Positions 1-16,818 of a stretch of DNA of 64,000 bases are shown here, piece after piece. The position numbers were made by a program, and so were the translations under genes. The DNA lies in the NCBI GenBank assembly GCA_963693365.1, contig CAVNZM010000015.1, positions 2,666,001 through 2,730,000 of the forward strand. The letters are read 5' to 3'. Each line of letters starts with the position of its first letter. The first letter of the stretch is position 1. The DNA is from Amoebidium appalachense (lineage: Eukaryota; Ichthyosporea). The notes below the pieces were generated by a model, which did not search any database, was not told the DNA's origin, and saw only the letters and a list, made by a program, of their open reading frames with translations.

Positions 1-103
1 AGCAGCCTTTTCATCGTGGGTGGTCGGAAAAAGAACAAGGGCGAAAATGGGATTGATGGGATCTGGGACGGGTAGATTGCTTCTATTGTGTGCGCGCACG
101 ACA

Positions 104-195
<92 letters not shown>

Positions 196-1833
196 TGTGT
201 GTGTGTATTTTGTGCGGGTGCGTGCACATGTGACTGGTGTACGGGGGTTGCGGGTTGGTTTTTTTTTTTTATTTTTTGGGGGGGGGAGGGGGGGGGGGGA
301 GGGGGTGGGCAATGAGATTTACTAACCTCACCACGAATATCCACTTCTCCCCGTCTCCGGCCCCCCCCCCCCCCCCCCCCCCCTTCCCCACCCACCACTA
401 CAATCTGGAGGAGGAGCGGACCAAGAGCGGAGGGCAGATCTACCACACACACGTACAGGGCAAGCACACATACGAGGAGGTCGGGGGCACGGACACAGAG
501 CCAGCAAGAGAAGAGGCACACAGGCCATCACCTGGTGTGTGATATTTGGTATGTCTGCATGAGCATGTGACCATGCACTGTTGTTCGTGGGGAGGTATAC
601 GTATACGTGCTTACGTGGAGGTGGGCTTAAATGGATATGGGTGGATGGAACACAGCCACGCAGGGTGTATGGTAGCGAGAAAGAGGCAGGGGCCTGGGGC
701 CACCTCCGGGGGGGGGAGGGAGGGGGTGGGGTGGGGTGGGGGGGGGGGGGAGGGGGGGGGGAGGGGGGTTCATGATCATGATCCTGGTGAGGAGAAAAAG
801 GGTTTCCATAAAACAACCAAAAAATTAGGAATATGTCTACGCTGGATGAGCAAAAAGACAGGCCCTGTACAGTATTTGTAGAGGGATTGAAAGCGTGAAA
901 AGGACCCAGGCTTGGTTTATGGTTGTACGATGATATAGCTTTAGGGGGCCCCTTAAATGTAGTCTAGTCCATCATAAGATTGCTGCATGCATGAATAGAT
1001 AGTATTCAATTGCCCGGCGGCCCCCGGGGGGGGGGGGGGGGGGGTTATGGGATTTCCAAGTCTTTGTTGCTGATAAACGGCACCTTACCTGTCGGATTGC
1101 TAAAATGCAGCTGTTCGAATGTAATGGGCTCGGAATACTACTTGAATGCACTGTGTGCACACAGGTGTGAGCCATCGCTATTACAATCAGTGTGCATGCT
1201 TTCACATGCCAATCTGGCTGAGCAATGTGCTTGCATGTGTAAATAGCTGCGGCATTGATGGTACATGTAATGGAGGCGAAGGAGGTGGCATGCACGGACT
1301 CATGATCATGCTATGGGTGCTGCACACACACACATATGGGTGCTGCACACACACACACACACATACACACACACACACACACGCAGTGTATGAGACTTGT
1401 TTCTTTGACTTGTATTAATCAGCCAAGGGCATCAAAAAACACCGGGAAATCCTGTTTCCCAATTCACACACAACACGTTTTTGGGAAAAATTCTTTCAAA
1501 AATTCTCTACGAGCAAGGGACATTCGTTAATATTTGCTACAGCTCGATCGAATAGGAATACAAACACAACACTGCCACACACAACATTAGACCAAAATAC
1601 AACAAATCCTAGTGTATAGGCGAGAGTAGTCAAAATCACCGCTCTCTTGTCAAACTGCATTTTCTTGATTTCAACACATTTTGCTTATTGTAGAAGCATA
1701 TGTCCCTACAACACTACAACAGGTAGCACCCTGCCAGCACTAACACAACACCTAGTGCTGGTATCAAACTTCACCATTACCCCCCCCCCCCCCCCCCCCC
1801 CTCCCCTTCCCCCCCCCCCACAAACATCCCCAC
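1..1833. other. Repeat-rich spacer, no gene recognised
   Basis: This stretch holds a (TG)n tract at about 103-208, G runs at 278-305 and 709-769, a C run at 360-384, a (CA)n tract at 1320-1382 and a C-rich block at 1781-1820. The open frames over it are low-complexity translations of these repeats. The interval 1383-1780 is AT-richer single-copy sequence; it lies just downstream of the dipeptidase stop codon and probably holds that gene's 3' untranslated region, although I could not pick a convincing polyadenylation signal. Confidence 0.7.
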
Positions 1834-3190
1834 CTATTGCTCATCGCCAATCTTTGTGTATCCGGACCGTTTCTGCCACCTAGCAGCGACCGTCAAAGTC
1901 AACAACGTCCCCAAAATCCCAGCTGCAAACCCGCCAAATGCCGGCAGAATCTCCTTCTTAAACACAGCGGCCGTGTTATCACCCCCATCCGTACGGTTGT
2001 TTATCACGTCGAGCCATGCGTTGGAGTAGGGAACAGGGTTACCAATTTTAGGAACATTGTCATACCCATCGTTGAACTTGACAAACAGGAACTTTGCCAT
2101 GTCCCACCACGATTTCACGGCGGTCTCGCAGGCCTTTTTCGTGTGGTTGGTGAGTAATTCGGCGGCCCTTTCCGCTCCTTCCTTCTCCAACGCCTGCGTG
2201 TACTTAGCAACTATCTCTTTGTCTTCGTTAATGAACTGGGTCTCGAGCATCTCCTGTTTTTCCTGAAGGTAAGGGAACATGTGCATGAACTTGAGGTCGA
2301 TATAGTTGGAAAGGAAGTCGTACGCCCACCAAGCAACATCAAACGAGAACTCCCCCTGCCACCCAGTCTTGTACGACAGGGGCACCTCGGTACCGGCGGC
2401 GTAAAAGGGAACAAAAAGACTCGTATGAGGTGCGTCGGGGGCAAACCACGTCAACCCACCCACGCCGGGGGGCATGTTGGGGCGGGACTGGAGGGCGAGA
2501 GCGTAGGAAGTGCGGTAGAGAGAGATGGCGCGCTCGAACGATGGGTACCCGGCCGGCATCTTAAACTCAGCACGGGTAGGCGTACCCCATGGGCCCGCGG
2601 CTATGCCCTTTGTCATATCGAACTCGGTGCCTTCGTAGTGGTCGCGAATCAGGCGCATGATTTGCCGAAGCTCGAGGGGGGAGTCTGGCTTGACGGACCA
2701 GGGGAGATCCCAATCCTCCTTCGGGGATGGGCTAAGGAGGTTGAGCTGGGAGGGGGCGGCGAGGGTGAACACGCGCCACACGCGGCGCGCCGTGTACGTG
2801 ATCATGTTGTTCTTGGGCGCAAACGCACGCGAGAAGTGGAACGGAACGCCCTCGTTTGGCTTCCAATACCCGAGGTTCGCGGCGACATCGTGCAGATTCT
2901 CGCTCCCCATGAAGTTGGAATTGTCATTCAGATCAACATGGCCGATGGTGAAGTAGTTTCCAATGGCAACAATGTGGTCATCGGGTACCCTCTGGGCAAC
3001 CCACACGGCGCTCTTTCCGTCAGGGGTGCCCATCGTGTGGAACACCCATGCCTCGGTCTGGTCGATGATGGTGAGCGTCTCGCCTCCCTCACCTGAGGGC
3101 TCAACGAAGCCGTACCTGGTGGAAAGGAAGAGGGGGGTTAGAGGGGGCAGTGTGGTGGTGGATGAGTGAGGTTATGGGGGGAGTATTTGT

Positions 3191-3239
<49 letters not shown>

Positions 3240-3510
3240 GAAGGGGGGGAAGAAAGAGAGGGTGGGGAGTGGGGGGGGGGCTTTCGACTTCGTGATGAAG
3301 GGGTGGGGTGGAGGCGGGGGAGAGAGCGGTATGTGTGTTGTGTATGATATGTCCTATGTTCTTTGTGGTAAGGGTGTGGCCCGGGATGATGCGGCACAAA
3401 CAGGGGCAAAACCAGTAAAGTGAGTTGCATGCCTCCTCTACGGGGTAGCAGTGCGGAGGCTGTTGTGCACGTACTAACCACTGTGGGCGGTGGTGTGGTG
3501 TCATGGTGGT

Positions 3511-3548
<38 letters not shown>

Positions 3549-4731
3549 TTTGGGGGGAGGAAGGGGGGGGGGGGGGGGGGGGGGGGGATCGAAGAGAGAG
3601 CAAGACAGAGAACAAGAAAAAGAGCCAAGATGCTACCCTTTCTCGGCGTGCCATCTGCAGAGGCAGCGTGTTTCAGACCACCCGTGGTGAATGGCCGGAG
3701 TCACACAGAGCAGGTGACAACAACTGCCAAAATTGCCAACGGAGGTCGTGTCTCATATCGTTCTTCTTGATAGAAATTGTGCGAGCAGGTGTTTCGGACC
3801 AACAACAGAGCATGGTTCCGCGGCCTCCGCAGAATGCCAGTGTTTGCATCGTCAAGCAACAAAGATCAATCAGAGGATTAGATGGGGCACACACAGATAA
3901 CAGGTAAAGACGACTACTTACTTCACAGCCAGGTCACCCATCGCCTGTATGGCACAGCGGGCCGTTCTGCATCTCTCAAGGGCAACACGACTCAGCTCAG
4001 CAATGGTCATAAGCGCAGTAGAGTTGACCCCAACCACAACCTTAGCCATGCATGTGCTCTCACCAATGCCGACACCCCACTCGTTCATGACACCGTACAC
4101 GGCGTCGTAGTAGGCGTAGGTGGAGTTGACTTGGGGAATCTGACCGCGGGGGATCGTCTTGTTGAACCCGGGTGCAGACCTGTTTAGCAGAAGTCAGTAT
4201 AAACCGGGTGGACATCATGGGGAGGATCCCTATCAGAGAGCTCTCGACATCTACGTGGGAGCCGATACACCAGCCACGCATGCCTGTGTCTGTTTAAAGC
4301 ATCAGAAAAAAGCCCCGCAACACCAACATCCTTGCATCATTCCAGCAAACAAACAGAACTAGAACCAAAAACGGCAGGCAAAGAGCAAGCACTTACGTGT
4401 AGTCCGGTCCACGCTTGTCACCTACGTAGCGAGGGTAGCCAAGCACGTCGTCAATCACCTCTCTCTGCGTGGTGTTGTGCGTCATAGCAGGCACGCGCAT
4501 GAGGCGGAAATCACAGTTTTTACAGTCTGCCGTGTAGACTAGTGCTGGGGCACCATCAGCAGTAGCCAGACGACCGGCAATTGCTGTGGTGCAGGCAGCA
4601 TCATCCGGAACTTCGGCTGAAAAGTCGGGGGGGTGCACTGTTACCCCCTCTCCTACCTCTACGTTTACACCCCATGGCAGCTGCGCGGCGCACGCAGATG
4701 CCACTGCGGCGCAAAGAATTGCCAACCTCAT
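1834..4731 (-). CDS. Peptidase family C69 (secreted-type dipeptidase), membrane-anchored
   Basis: Three exons, 4397-4731, 3922-4179 and 1834-3115, joined by GT-AG introns in phases 2 and 2, give 624 residues. The protein begins with a hydrophobic signal peptide (MRLAILCAAVASACA). A conserved CTTAIAGRLAT block follows, with Cys47 as the expected N-terminal nucleophile of this Ntn-hydrolase family. Then come YPRYVGDKRGPDYT, IPQVNSTYAYYDAVYGVMNE, ESTC and, in exon 3, AVWVAQRVPDDH, all typical of C69 dipeptidases. Unlike the bacterial enzymes it ends in a transmembrane helix (about residues 591-609) and a short basic tail, so I infer an ectoenzyme of the lysosome/vacuole or cell surface that hydrolyses dipeptides. 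The start at 4731 is preferred over an ATG at 4812, which lies only about 20 bp from the TATA box and would precede the signal peptide with a His/Thr-rich stretch. The family call is firm; location and substrate are inferred. Confidence 0.9.
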
Positions 4732-4826
4732 GTTTGTGTGTGACGGCGTGCGTGTGTGTGTGTGGTGTGTGTGACTGACTGCCAGACTGTGTGTGAAGAA
4801 AAACAACGACATAAATCAACGGAAGT

Positions 4827-5066
4827 GGTTTATATAGTAGCAAACTATCGTGCGCAACCAATCAAAAGATCCGTAATTGTTATGCATTCCGCGTGCGATT
4901 GAAATAGCCTTATTTGGTGGGGATTAAATCAAAAAAAGCATGTTGCTGATTGGTTTCCGTCGCCCATGTGGCCCTGTTTAGCCAATTGGAAAAGGGCCCA
5001 ACATCGTAAACATTTGATTGGCTGAAAAAGCATTGTTTGGCTCGAAAAGCACCCCAGTTATCCAAT
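4827..5066 (-). promoter_or_regulatory. TATA box and CCAAT-box cluster of the dipeptidase gene
   Basis: On the minus strand CTATATAAACC (4827-4837) lies about 100 bp upstream of the dipeptidase ATG, the expected place for a TATA box with transcription starting near 4800. Five CCAAT motifs, in either orientation, lie just upstream at 4858, 4949, 4982-4989, 5017 and 5062. Such a cluster is typical of NF-Y-type promoters. The motifs are seen; the function is inferred. Confidence 0.6.
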
Positions 5067-5087
5067 CGTTTCGCATGAAGCTTTCCC

Positions 5088-5740
5088 GTGCAGGGCTGTA
5101 ATTTGAGAGCCTGGTTTGAGCGCGGCTCCGTTTTTTTTTTTTCGCCACAGAAAAGTGCACCGCGTGATTTGTTTCTGTTCCGCTGGTGTCACAGCTTGAA
5201 GGTGCACGTGTGTGCTGCGTACCCAACCGCCACGCACGCATGCCAGACAGTCTCCTCGACAGTGCCACACTGAAGCATCCTGGAATCCTGCTTTTGGTCC
5301 TTTCACCCATTCCAGCTTTTCGCTGCGCGCGTATTTTGGTGCAGCGCTGCAGTACATCATGGCTCCTGTGTGTCCTCAGGCTGCTTTGCAAGAATGTACC
5401 CTACCTACGATTTTTGTGCAGGGCTGTAATTTGAGAGCCTGGTTTGAGCGCGGCTCCGTTTTTTTTTTTCGCCACAGAAAAGTGCACCGCGTGATTTGTT
5501 TCTGTTCCGCTGGTGTCACAGCTTGAAGGTGCACGTGTGTGCTGCGTACCCAACCGCCACGCACGCATGCCAGACAGTCTCCTCGACAGTGCCACACTGA
5601 AGCATCCTGGAATCCTGCTTTTGGTCCTTTCACCCATTCCAGCTTTTCGCTGCGCGCGTATTTTGGTGCAGCGCTGCAGTACATCATGGCTCCTGTGTGT
5701 CCTCAGGCTGCTTTGCAAGAATGTACCCTACCTACGATTT
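5088..5740. repeat. Tandem duplication, two copies of about 327 bp
   Basis: The segment 5088-5413 is repeated almost without change at 5416-5740; the only clear difference is the length of a T run (about 5131-5142 versus 5460-5470). The near identity points to a recent duplication or a gene-conversion event just upstream of the dipeptidase promoter. Each copy is open in several frames, but none of the translations resembles a known protein, so I do not call a gene. Confidence 0.95.
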
Positions 5741-6866
5741 CAACATTATTTAAGTGAAGTTTTCAGCTGGCGTCAGATTTTTGGTATCACAGCAGTAATA
5801 AAGTTCCCAACACAGTGCACATGACAGCACAGCGCTGTGACTTCTGCAATATTGAGATCAAGCAGGACGGTAGTTCTCCGAGCAAGCATCTGCACAGATT
5901 TGCAGCGCCACCACAGTGACTTGAAGAATAAGAAAGCATGTTTGCACTAGCTGTGTACACGGGTGTGGACGATCACTCTGCCAACCATGCTCTGCGCCCA
6001 CTGCCCCTGTGCCTTGTAGATATGCCTGCCAGCTTTTATTTGCACCTGTACTGCTTGCATGTAGTATATATTACCGTCGCTTACTATAATAATAGGGCAA
6101 GTAAATTTGAATTGCTGTGACATTCCTGATCCTTACAGAAGTTGTGAGACACCAATAGTAGGCCTAACTCTTTGGGAATCTCGTCTGGTGTACTTGTCGT
6201 CCAATAATTTCAAGTGCGACAGGTGTGTGCACTTGAATCCCGGGTGTTTTTATCGAGTTTTCGAAAGATCTGTGGGGGAGTGACTTTGGCAAGGTCCCTG
6301 CAGGCATACATGTGTACGTGTGTGTGTGTATGTGAAGTAGGGGGGAGAGGGGTGGGAGGAGGGGAGGAGGGCCTGGGGGCTCACGTGCGCGCACCTGTGT
6401 GTGGAGGAGTGGGGGAGGAAGGGACGGCCTGCCAGTGGGTGCTTCACCGGGAATCCACCCAAGGCCACCTTATCAGCTATGAGGCTTGCCTCCACTAGGA
6501 GACTCACTGGTACAGTGGGGTTGTATCTGGGGGGGGGGGGGGGGGGGGGGGGGGGCGGGATGGAAAAAAGGGGGGAGAGGGGGGGGGGGGGGGGTAGGAG
6601 TGTCTTTTGGCAGCGGGAGGGTTGCCATCCTCGCATGTGCACGCACATGCGCATGCCTGTTAAAATTGAACAGGGTGCACATCATATGGAAGGCCACCGT
6701 GGCACAGCATACACGGAACGCTGCATGGTGTGCGTGTGTGTACTCCTGGGTTATCGTGTCATTTCACCGCCCTCCACTGTAACAGTTGTCTGGACACCAA
6801 CAGACAATGCACAGTGACTGCAGCCGAGGCCATAGCAAAAGGGCAGGAGAGGGGGAAAAGGTGGGG

Positions 6867-6909
<43 letters not shown>

Positions 6910-7465
6910 GATAGTTTTTTATTTATTTTATTTTATATTTTTGGTGTGTGTACACGTGTGTGTTTGTGTGTGTGCGACACTGTATGTGTGCCTGCCTGCA
7001 GGTGCCGGAGGAGGAGGATGGGGAGGGTTTAAAGTTCTGCCTGACATGGTCGTTCTCTATGAGACACGGACTAGAGATGGCCACGTTTAATATGATGGCA
7101 GTACGGACACACGGTCCCACCCACGAAAACTACGTGTGTACACGAAAGAAAACAAAAAACAAGAACAAACGTACAGCTAATATTTTGTATTACCCTATAC
7201 AAACACCATGATCACTGCCCGTGCCGACCGTGCCGGGGATCTTTAAAACACCACCCAACACCTGTTTTTTAATTTGTGTCCATCATATGCATGTTTGTTA
7301 TGTGTGCATGTGCGTGTGGTGACGCAAGTGCATTTGTATGTTGGTTTTGAGTGTGTGCGCAGTGAATTCCACACAATGCACGATCCCTAGTGGTGGCAAC
7401 GCCGTGCATTGAGCAGTATATATGACGTAAGTCAGTGCAAAACGTCGTGAACATTCTAGCAGGCT
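5741..7465. other. Intergenic spacer and probable Rab11 3' UTR
   Basis: This region lies between the tandem duplication and the Rab11 stop codon. It carries G runs at about 6530-6556, 6572-6594 and 6868-6908, short (TG)n tracts, and single-copy sequence at 5741-6300 and 7050-7465. An ATG-less plus-strand open frame at about 7000-7210 begins after a CTGCAG but has no recognisable homology. No gene is called. Confidence 0.6.
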
Positions 7466-12438
<4,973 letters not shown>

Positions 12439-14379
12439 GTTGCCTGCTTGCTACTCTACCGAGCTACGAAAAAGGAAAGATGAACCGGGCAATGCAACGG
12501 TTACAAAGCCTGCTACTAAAACTTATCACCCAAACGTCAGTACTGTAGCTCTGTATAAAATCTGTTTATGTGCCCCTATTCTCGCCAATTTCAAGCAGAC
12601 TTTTTCTTGGTTTCCTACTGAAGCTAAAGTTCTCTAGAAAAAAATCGGTCCCACGAAGAGTCACCACGGGCTGTATGACGATCCAAGCGAACAGGGGTTG
12701 CCTGGGTTTGGCACTCTTAATCGTATTTAGTCAAATTCCGAGCGTTTTGACACCTTTCAGGGTCGTATTTACTAATTGGATGCCCCCTTTTTAACGTATT
12801 GCGGGGTTTCCTAACCGCATTTTGGGTCGATACGATTCGTAACGCAAACCCTGCAAGCGAAGAATTTCCCGTTGGCTGGTTGCGAGGCTGATCGGGGTGA
12901 TATTTCGTTAGCGTATGATTGGTCAATCGCAGGTGTGCTAATGAGTAATACTGTAATCGGTACATGCTGTTAAGATCTTGAACGCTCATTCGCCATTTAT
13001 CATTCATAGAACTAGGCTGACAAGAGCATTCGTCACCCCGTGCACAGCTACAGTCTGTGCTACAGAGCCTCTGAGTTTCTGAGAGCGCGTCACGACAGAG
13101 TGCGTCTGCGTCTGTGTGTTCGTTTTGTGTGCGTCCCCCTGTGCCTGCATGCACAAACAGTCTATGCCTACACTAAGCTACATGTGTGAGCTTGCAGACA
13201 TGAACGCACACGTGTGTTAACATGTGTGCATGTGTGGCCATTTGTGGGTAATTTCGCATCAGCAGACTCTCCGGATCCACGGTCAATTTGCATCATGGCT
13301 GCTGTAACAGAGGACAGCCGGGCCCTCCTTGTACACTGAAGATTAATTGCTCCGGATCCACGGTCAATTTGCATCATGGCTGCTGTAACAGAGGACAGCC
13401 GGGCCCTCCTTGTACACTGAAGATTAATTGCATCACAAAACGCACGTGCATGCCCATACACTTGCAAGGTGCTTTTTCGTGCCGAACGAGTAGAGAGCCT
13501 AGACTAATCTAAGGCTGCGGCCGGTATGCCGGGAAGCGACCGTGCATATCGCCTGTGTTGTGTGGGGAGGGATCCTAGATCTAGACATCAAGTACATATG
13601 ACCATAGTCCTGAAGTTCCTGGACCCCTTTCCGGCGCTAGCAGGTCACAAAAGAAATCTCAGTATTCTACACAGGATTGAAAGAGTAGTGATGCGTAGCT
13701 ATAGGCTTTTGGCGCAGGCATGCAAGGTGCCTGGCGGTGTCCGGATCAATCATGCCTGCACAACCCGGGCCCCACAACCGATGCCTTGGGCGTTCAGCAG
13801 CTAATGCATGTGCGTGTATCCGGCCCCGCCTGGGCACGCAGGCCCAAGTTGAAAAGCATAAATAACACAAAAATGGACCAACGCGTAGTAGGTTTTGTGT
13901 GTTGGTGTGTGTTGTGTATTTGCAAGGGAACTCCGGATCCGGGGCACATATCCTAAAGCAAATCATTAACGCATGTTCCAGGTAGCTCGCAATCGCCCTG
14001 CGACGCCTGACAACACCCGTTCAATATGGTGCCATAACTACAGCCATCACAGGTGATTTTGCAGTCACGAAGGCTCTCTTTATGTGTTACAGTGTGTGTT
14101 CAAGTGGGCTTACAAGAAAGAGAAAAATGAACTTTGCACTCTATTGTCTAGTGTCGATAGTCTACAGAACGCTTCCTTGCATCACGACTGAGCCACGTAT
14201 TTAGTCTTACAGGCCCGATGCATGTAAACAAAAAAGCATCGCTCACACGTCGAACATAAACTTTCTCTCCCTGTCTAGTAAAGAGCTTGTGACAACAGTA
14301 ACCATAGCTTTCTTGCGTTACTTTTTTAGGGGGAGAAGACTGAAGCATAAAACTGTGTCCTAGTTTTCTTTTTATCTCT
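12439..14379. other. Divergent intergenic region between Rab11 and the PsuG-PfkB gene
   Basis: Mostly single-copy sequence without the homopolymers found elsewhere, as expected for a shared promoter region. Inverted CCAAT boxes (ATTGG) occur near 12774 and 12920 on the Rab11 side. An 81-bp tandem duplication sits at 13269-13430. No convincing gene is present; the short open frames lack homology. Confidence 0.6.
13269..13430. repeat. 81-bp perfect tandem duplication
   Basis: The unit 13269-13349, beginning CTCCGGATCCACGG, is repeated at 13350-13430 with no difference that I can see, so it is very young. CCGGATC also recurs singly near 13740 and 13932. Confidence 0.95.
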
Positions 14380-16818
14380 GTGGGGTCCATGCTGCGCCTC
14401 GCTAAACCCCTGGGGGCGGTCCTACGGCTGCCCCCCCTCACGTGCACGCTCCCTTTTCTTCCACCGGTTGTAAAACATGCACATTCAAGGACTCAACAGA
14501 TCATTTCACGCACACACAACACACGTTTCCTACACACCTCTACCACCTCTACAACGAATACTCCTGTAGAAGACGGATTTGAGCTGATCTTACACAGAGA
14601 TGTTCAGGACGCGCTGCACACGGGGAAACCCGTTGTGGCCCTTGAGTCTACTATCATCACGCATGGTATGCCCTACCCGGCAAACAAGGAAACAGCCCTA
14701 GCTGTTGAAAAGGTGGTGAGAGATGCGGGTGCCGTTCCAGCAACAATAGCGATATTGGAAGGGAGGGTTCATGTTGGTTGCACGCAGGAGGAAGTGGACT
14801 TTTTGGCTACGACGGGGAAAAAAGCGAGAAAAACGAGCAGGAGAGACTTGGCGCTGGTAGTGGCTACAAAGGGGACGGGGGCAACGACAGTTTCCGGAAC
14901 CATGTTGATAGCGCACAAGTGCGGCATACGCGTGTTTGTCACAGGGGGTATAGGCGGCGTGCATAGGGGCGGGGAGATAACCATGGACGTGAGCGCGGAT
15001 TTGACCGAGCTGGGACGTACACCCGTGGCTGTTGTGTCAGCCGGGATAAAATCCATTTTGGATATACCGCGCACGTTGGAATATCTCGAAACACAGGGTG
15101 TCACCACCATCACTTTCGGCCCCACACGTGATTTCCCTGCTTTTTTCTGCCGTCGTACGGGCGGGGACACGGTTGCGCAAGCCATGGCAAACATGAGTTC
15201 TCCACAGCAGGTAGCACAGCTTATCCTCGCTAATTCTCGGTTGGATTTGAACAGCGGCATGGTCATTGCGGTGCCCATCCCCGAGCAGTATGCAAAGGAT
15301 CCTGACCATTACGAAGCGGTGGTGGAGGGGGCGGTCGCAGAGGCCCGAGGGAAACACATCACTGGTGCGGATGTGACGCCTTTTTTGCTTCAACGGGTGA
15401 ACGAATTGACTGGGGGAGAGTCGCTAGAGGCAAACATTGCGCTGATTAAAAACAACGCAAGGGCCGGGGCGGAGATTGCGGTTGAGTTGGCGAGACTGGA
15501 GCAGATGTACCCACCCAGACAATATGGCAGGGGTGCGGCACCAAGCGTGCAGAAACGCGGGTTCCACACTCACATCCACACCCACCATTACCGCACATCC
15601 CAAGGTTTTTTCCCTTTTCGTTTTGCATTTCCTTTTAGATCAATGTCTACGGTTAGCGGAGTGAGTTTGGCAGCGGGTCACGCGGTGGTGGTTGGGGGCG
15701 CTTTGGTAGATGTTATTGCAAAGTGCCACCAGAGTGAACTCGGGCTAGTACCACACACCTCAAACCCCGGCACCATACGTGAAAGTTTCGGCGGCGTGGG
15801 GCGCAACATTGCAGAGGGGCTTACCCGTCTTGGGCACACACCCCTTTTCCTTACCGCCATCGGAAATGACATTCGCGGGCGGAGCATTAGGGAGCATTCC
15901 GCCTCGTACGGTTTGCCCTTTGATGGCGTTTTGGTTTCGGAGAAATCTTCTACGGCGAGTTACGCGGCCGTTTTGACGGCAGACGGGCAGTTGGAGGTTG
16001 CAATTACGGACACGCACGTGTTGAAAGAATTGACGCCTGCGACGGTTACACAGCACAAATCGGCAATTAGTAATTCGAAGATGGTGGTGTTGGACGGGAA
16101 CATAAACGGCGATACGCTCGAATACCTGTGCACACTGTGCAAAAGGTCAAATATCCCCGTGTGGTACGAACCCACCTCTGTTCCCAAGGCAGTCCTCCCT
16201 ATTACCGCCGCGGGCATACACACTCTAAGTGCCCTGACTTACATCTCGCCTAACGAAAAGGAGTTACGCGCGATGGCTGAAGCAGCACAAAACGCGTGCG
16301 CGGAGGGCGCGGGAATGCCGGACGTAGGCCCCGAACTTCGCCAACGGACGATCGCGTTAAAGAAAATCACGCAGGCGTACCCTTTGCTTAAAGAGCACCA
16401 GGCGGTGGTGCGGGACTCGTTCGTCATGCTCGAGCACGGGGTTCGGAATATCGTCGCTACCCTCGGTGCAAAAGGTACCTTGTGCATTTGGACGGCCTCG
16501 GCGCCGTCTTCGCAAACGCAAACACGCGCAAAAGTGTTTGCCACTTTGGTCGATACATGCCCGGTGGATGAAATTGCGGATGTGACAGGGGCTGGGGATA
16601 GTCTCGTTTCGGGGGTTATTGCGGGTGTGTTGGAGGGGCGGGCTATGGAGGAAAGTCTGTGTTTGGGTATGTTTGCGGCACACATGTCTGTGCAATCGTA
16701 CACCCCCATATCCACACATCTGGGGAGGGAGGCGTGCACGAGGGAGAGGGTGGCGGAGATGTTTAGGGTGTCCAAGACCATAGATTTGAGCGAGTTTGTG
16801 GAGGTGGAGATTAAATGA
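14380..16818 (+). CDS. Pseudouridine-5'-phosphate glycosidase / PfkB-type pseudouridine kinase fusion
   Basis: One uninterrupted 812-codon frame. Residues 1-60 are rich in Arg, Ser and Thr and lack acidic residues, like a mitochondrial presequence; initiation at residue 4 is equally possible. Residues about 65-385 are a PsuG (indigoidine-synthase-A-like) domain with ESTIITHGMPYP, GATTVSGTM, VFVTGGIGGVHRG and VVSAGIKSILDIPRTLEYLE. It cleaves pseudouridine 5'-phosphate to uracil and ribose 5-phosphate. Residues about 430-800 are a PfkB sugar kinase with an N-terminal VVVGGALVD block, FGGVGRNIAEGL and the C-terminal signature DVTGAGDS, with catalytic Asp at about 740; it should phosphorylate pseudouridine and so supply the first domain. 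The fusion is known in several eukaryotes. The linker (about 386-425) is His/Phe-rich and contains a splice-acceptor-like tract before Met422. It is the only intronless gene in the window. Confidence 0.93.
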   Translation: MGSMLRLAKPLGAVLRLPPLTCTLPFLPPVVKHAHSRTQQIISRTHNTRFLHTSTTSTTNTPVEDGFELILHRDVQDALHTGKPVVALESTIITHGMPYPANKETALAVEKVVRDAGAVPATIAILEGRVHVGCTQEEVDFLATTGKKARKTSRRDLALVVATKGTGATTVSGTMLIAHKCGIRVFVTGGIGGVHRGGEITMDVSADLTELGRTPVAVVSAGIKSILDIPRTLEYLETQGVTTITFGPTRDFPAFFCRRTGGDTVAQAMANMSSPQQVAQLILANSRLDLNSGMVIAVPIPEQYAKDPDHYEAVVEGAVAEARGKHITGADVTPFLLQRVNELTGGESLEANIALIKNNARAGAEIAVELARLEQMYPPRQYGRGAAPSVQKRGFHTHIHTHHYRTSQGFFPFRFAFPFRSMSTVSGVSLAAGHAVVVGGALVDVIAKCHQSELGLVPHTSNPGTIRESFGGVGRNIAEGLTRLGHTPLFLTAIGNDIRGRSIREHSASYGLPFDGVLVSEKSSTASYAAVLTADGQLEVAITDTHVLKELTPATVTQHKSAISNSKMVVLDGNINGDTLEYLCTLCKRSNIPVWYEPTSVPKAVLPITAAGIHTLSALTYISPNEKELRAMAEAAQNACAEGAGMPDVGPELRQRTIALKKITQAYPLLKEHQAVVRDSFVMLEHGVRNIVATLGAKGTLCIWTASAPSSQTQTRAKVFATLVDTCPVDEIADVTGAGDSLVSGVIAGVLEGRAMEESLCLGMFAAHMSVQSYTPISTHLGREACTRERVAEMFRVSKTIDLSEFVEVEIK

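Noticed and set aside
4732-4812. Upstream ATG extending the dipeptidase by 27 residues
   Set aside because: It lies about 20 bp from the TATA box, probably before the transcription start, and would bury the signal peptide.
7000-7211. Plus-strand frame after CTGCAG (VPEEEDGEGLKF...)
   Set aside because: A single acceptor-like word with no partner exons and no homology.
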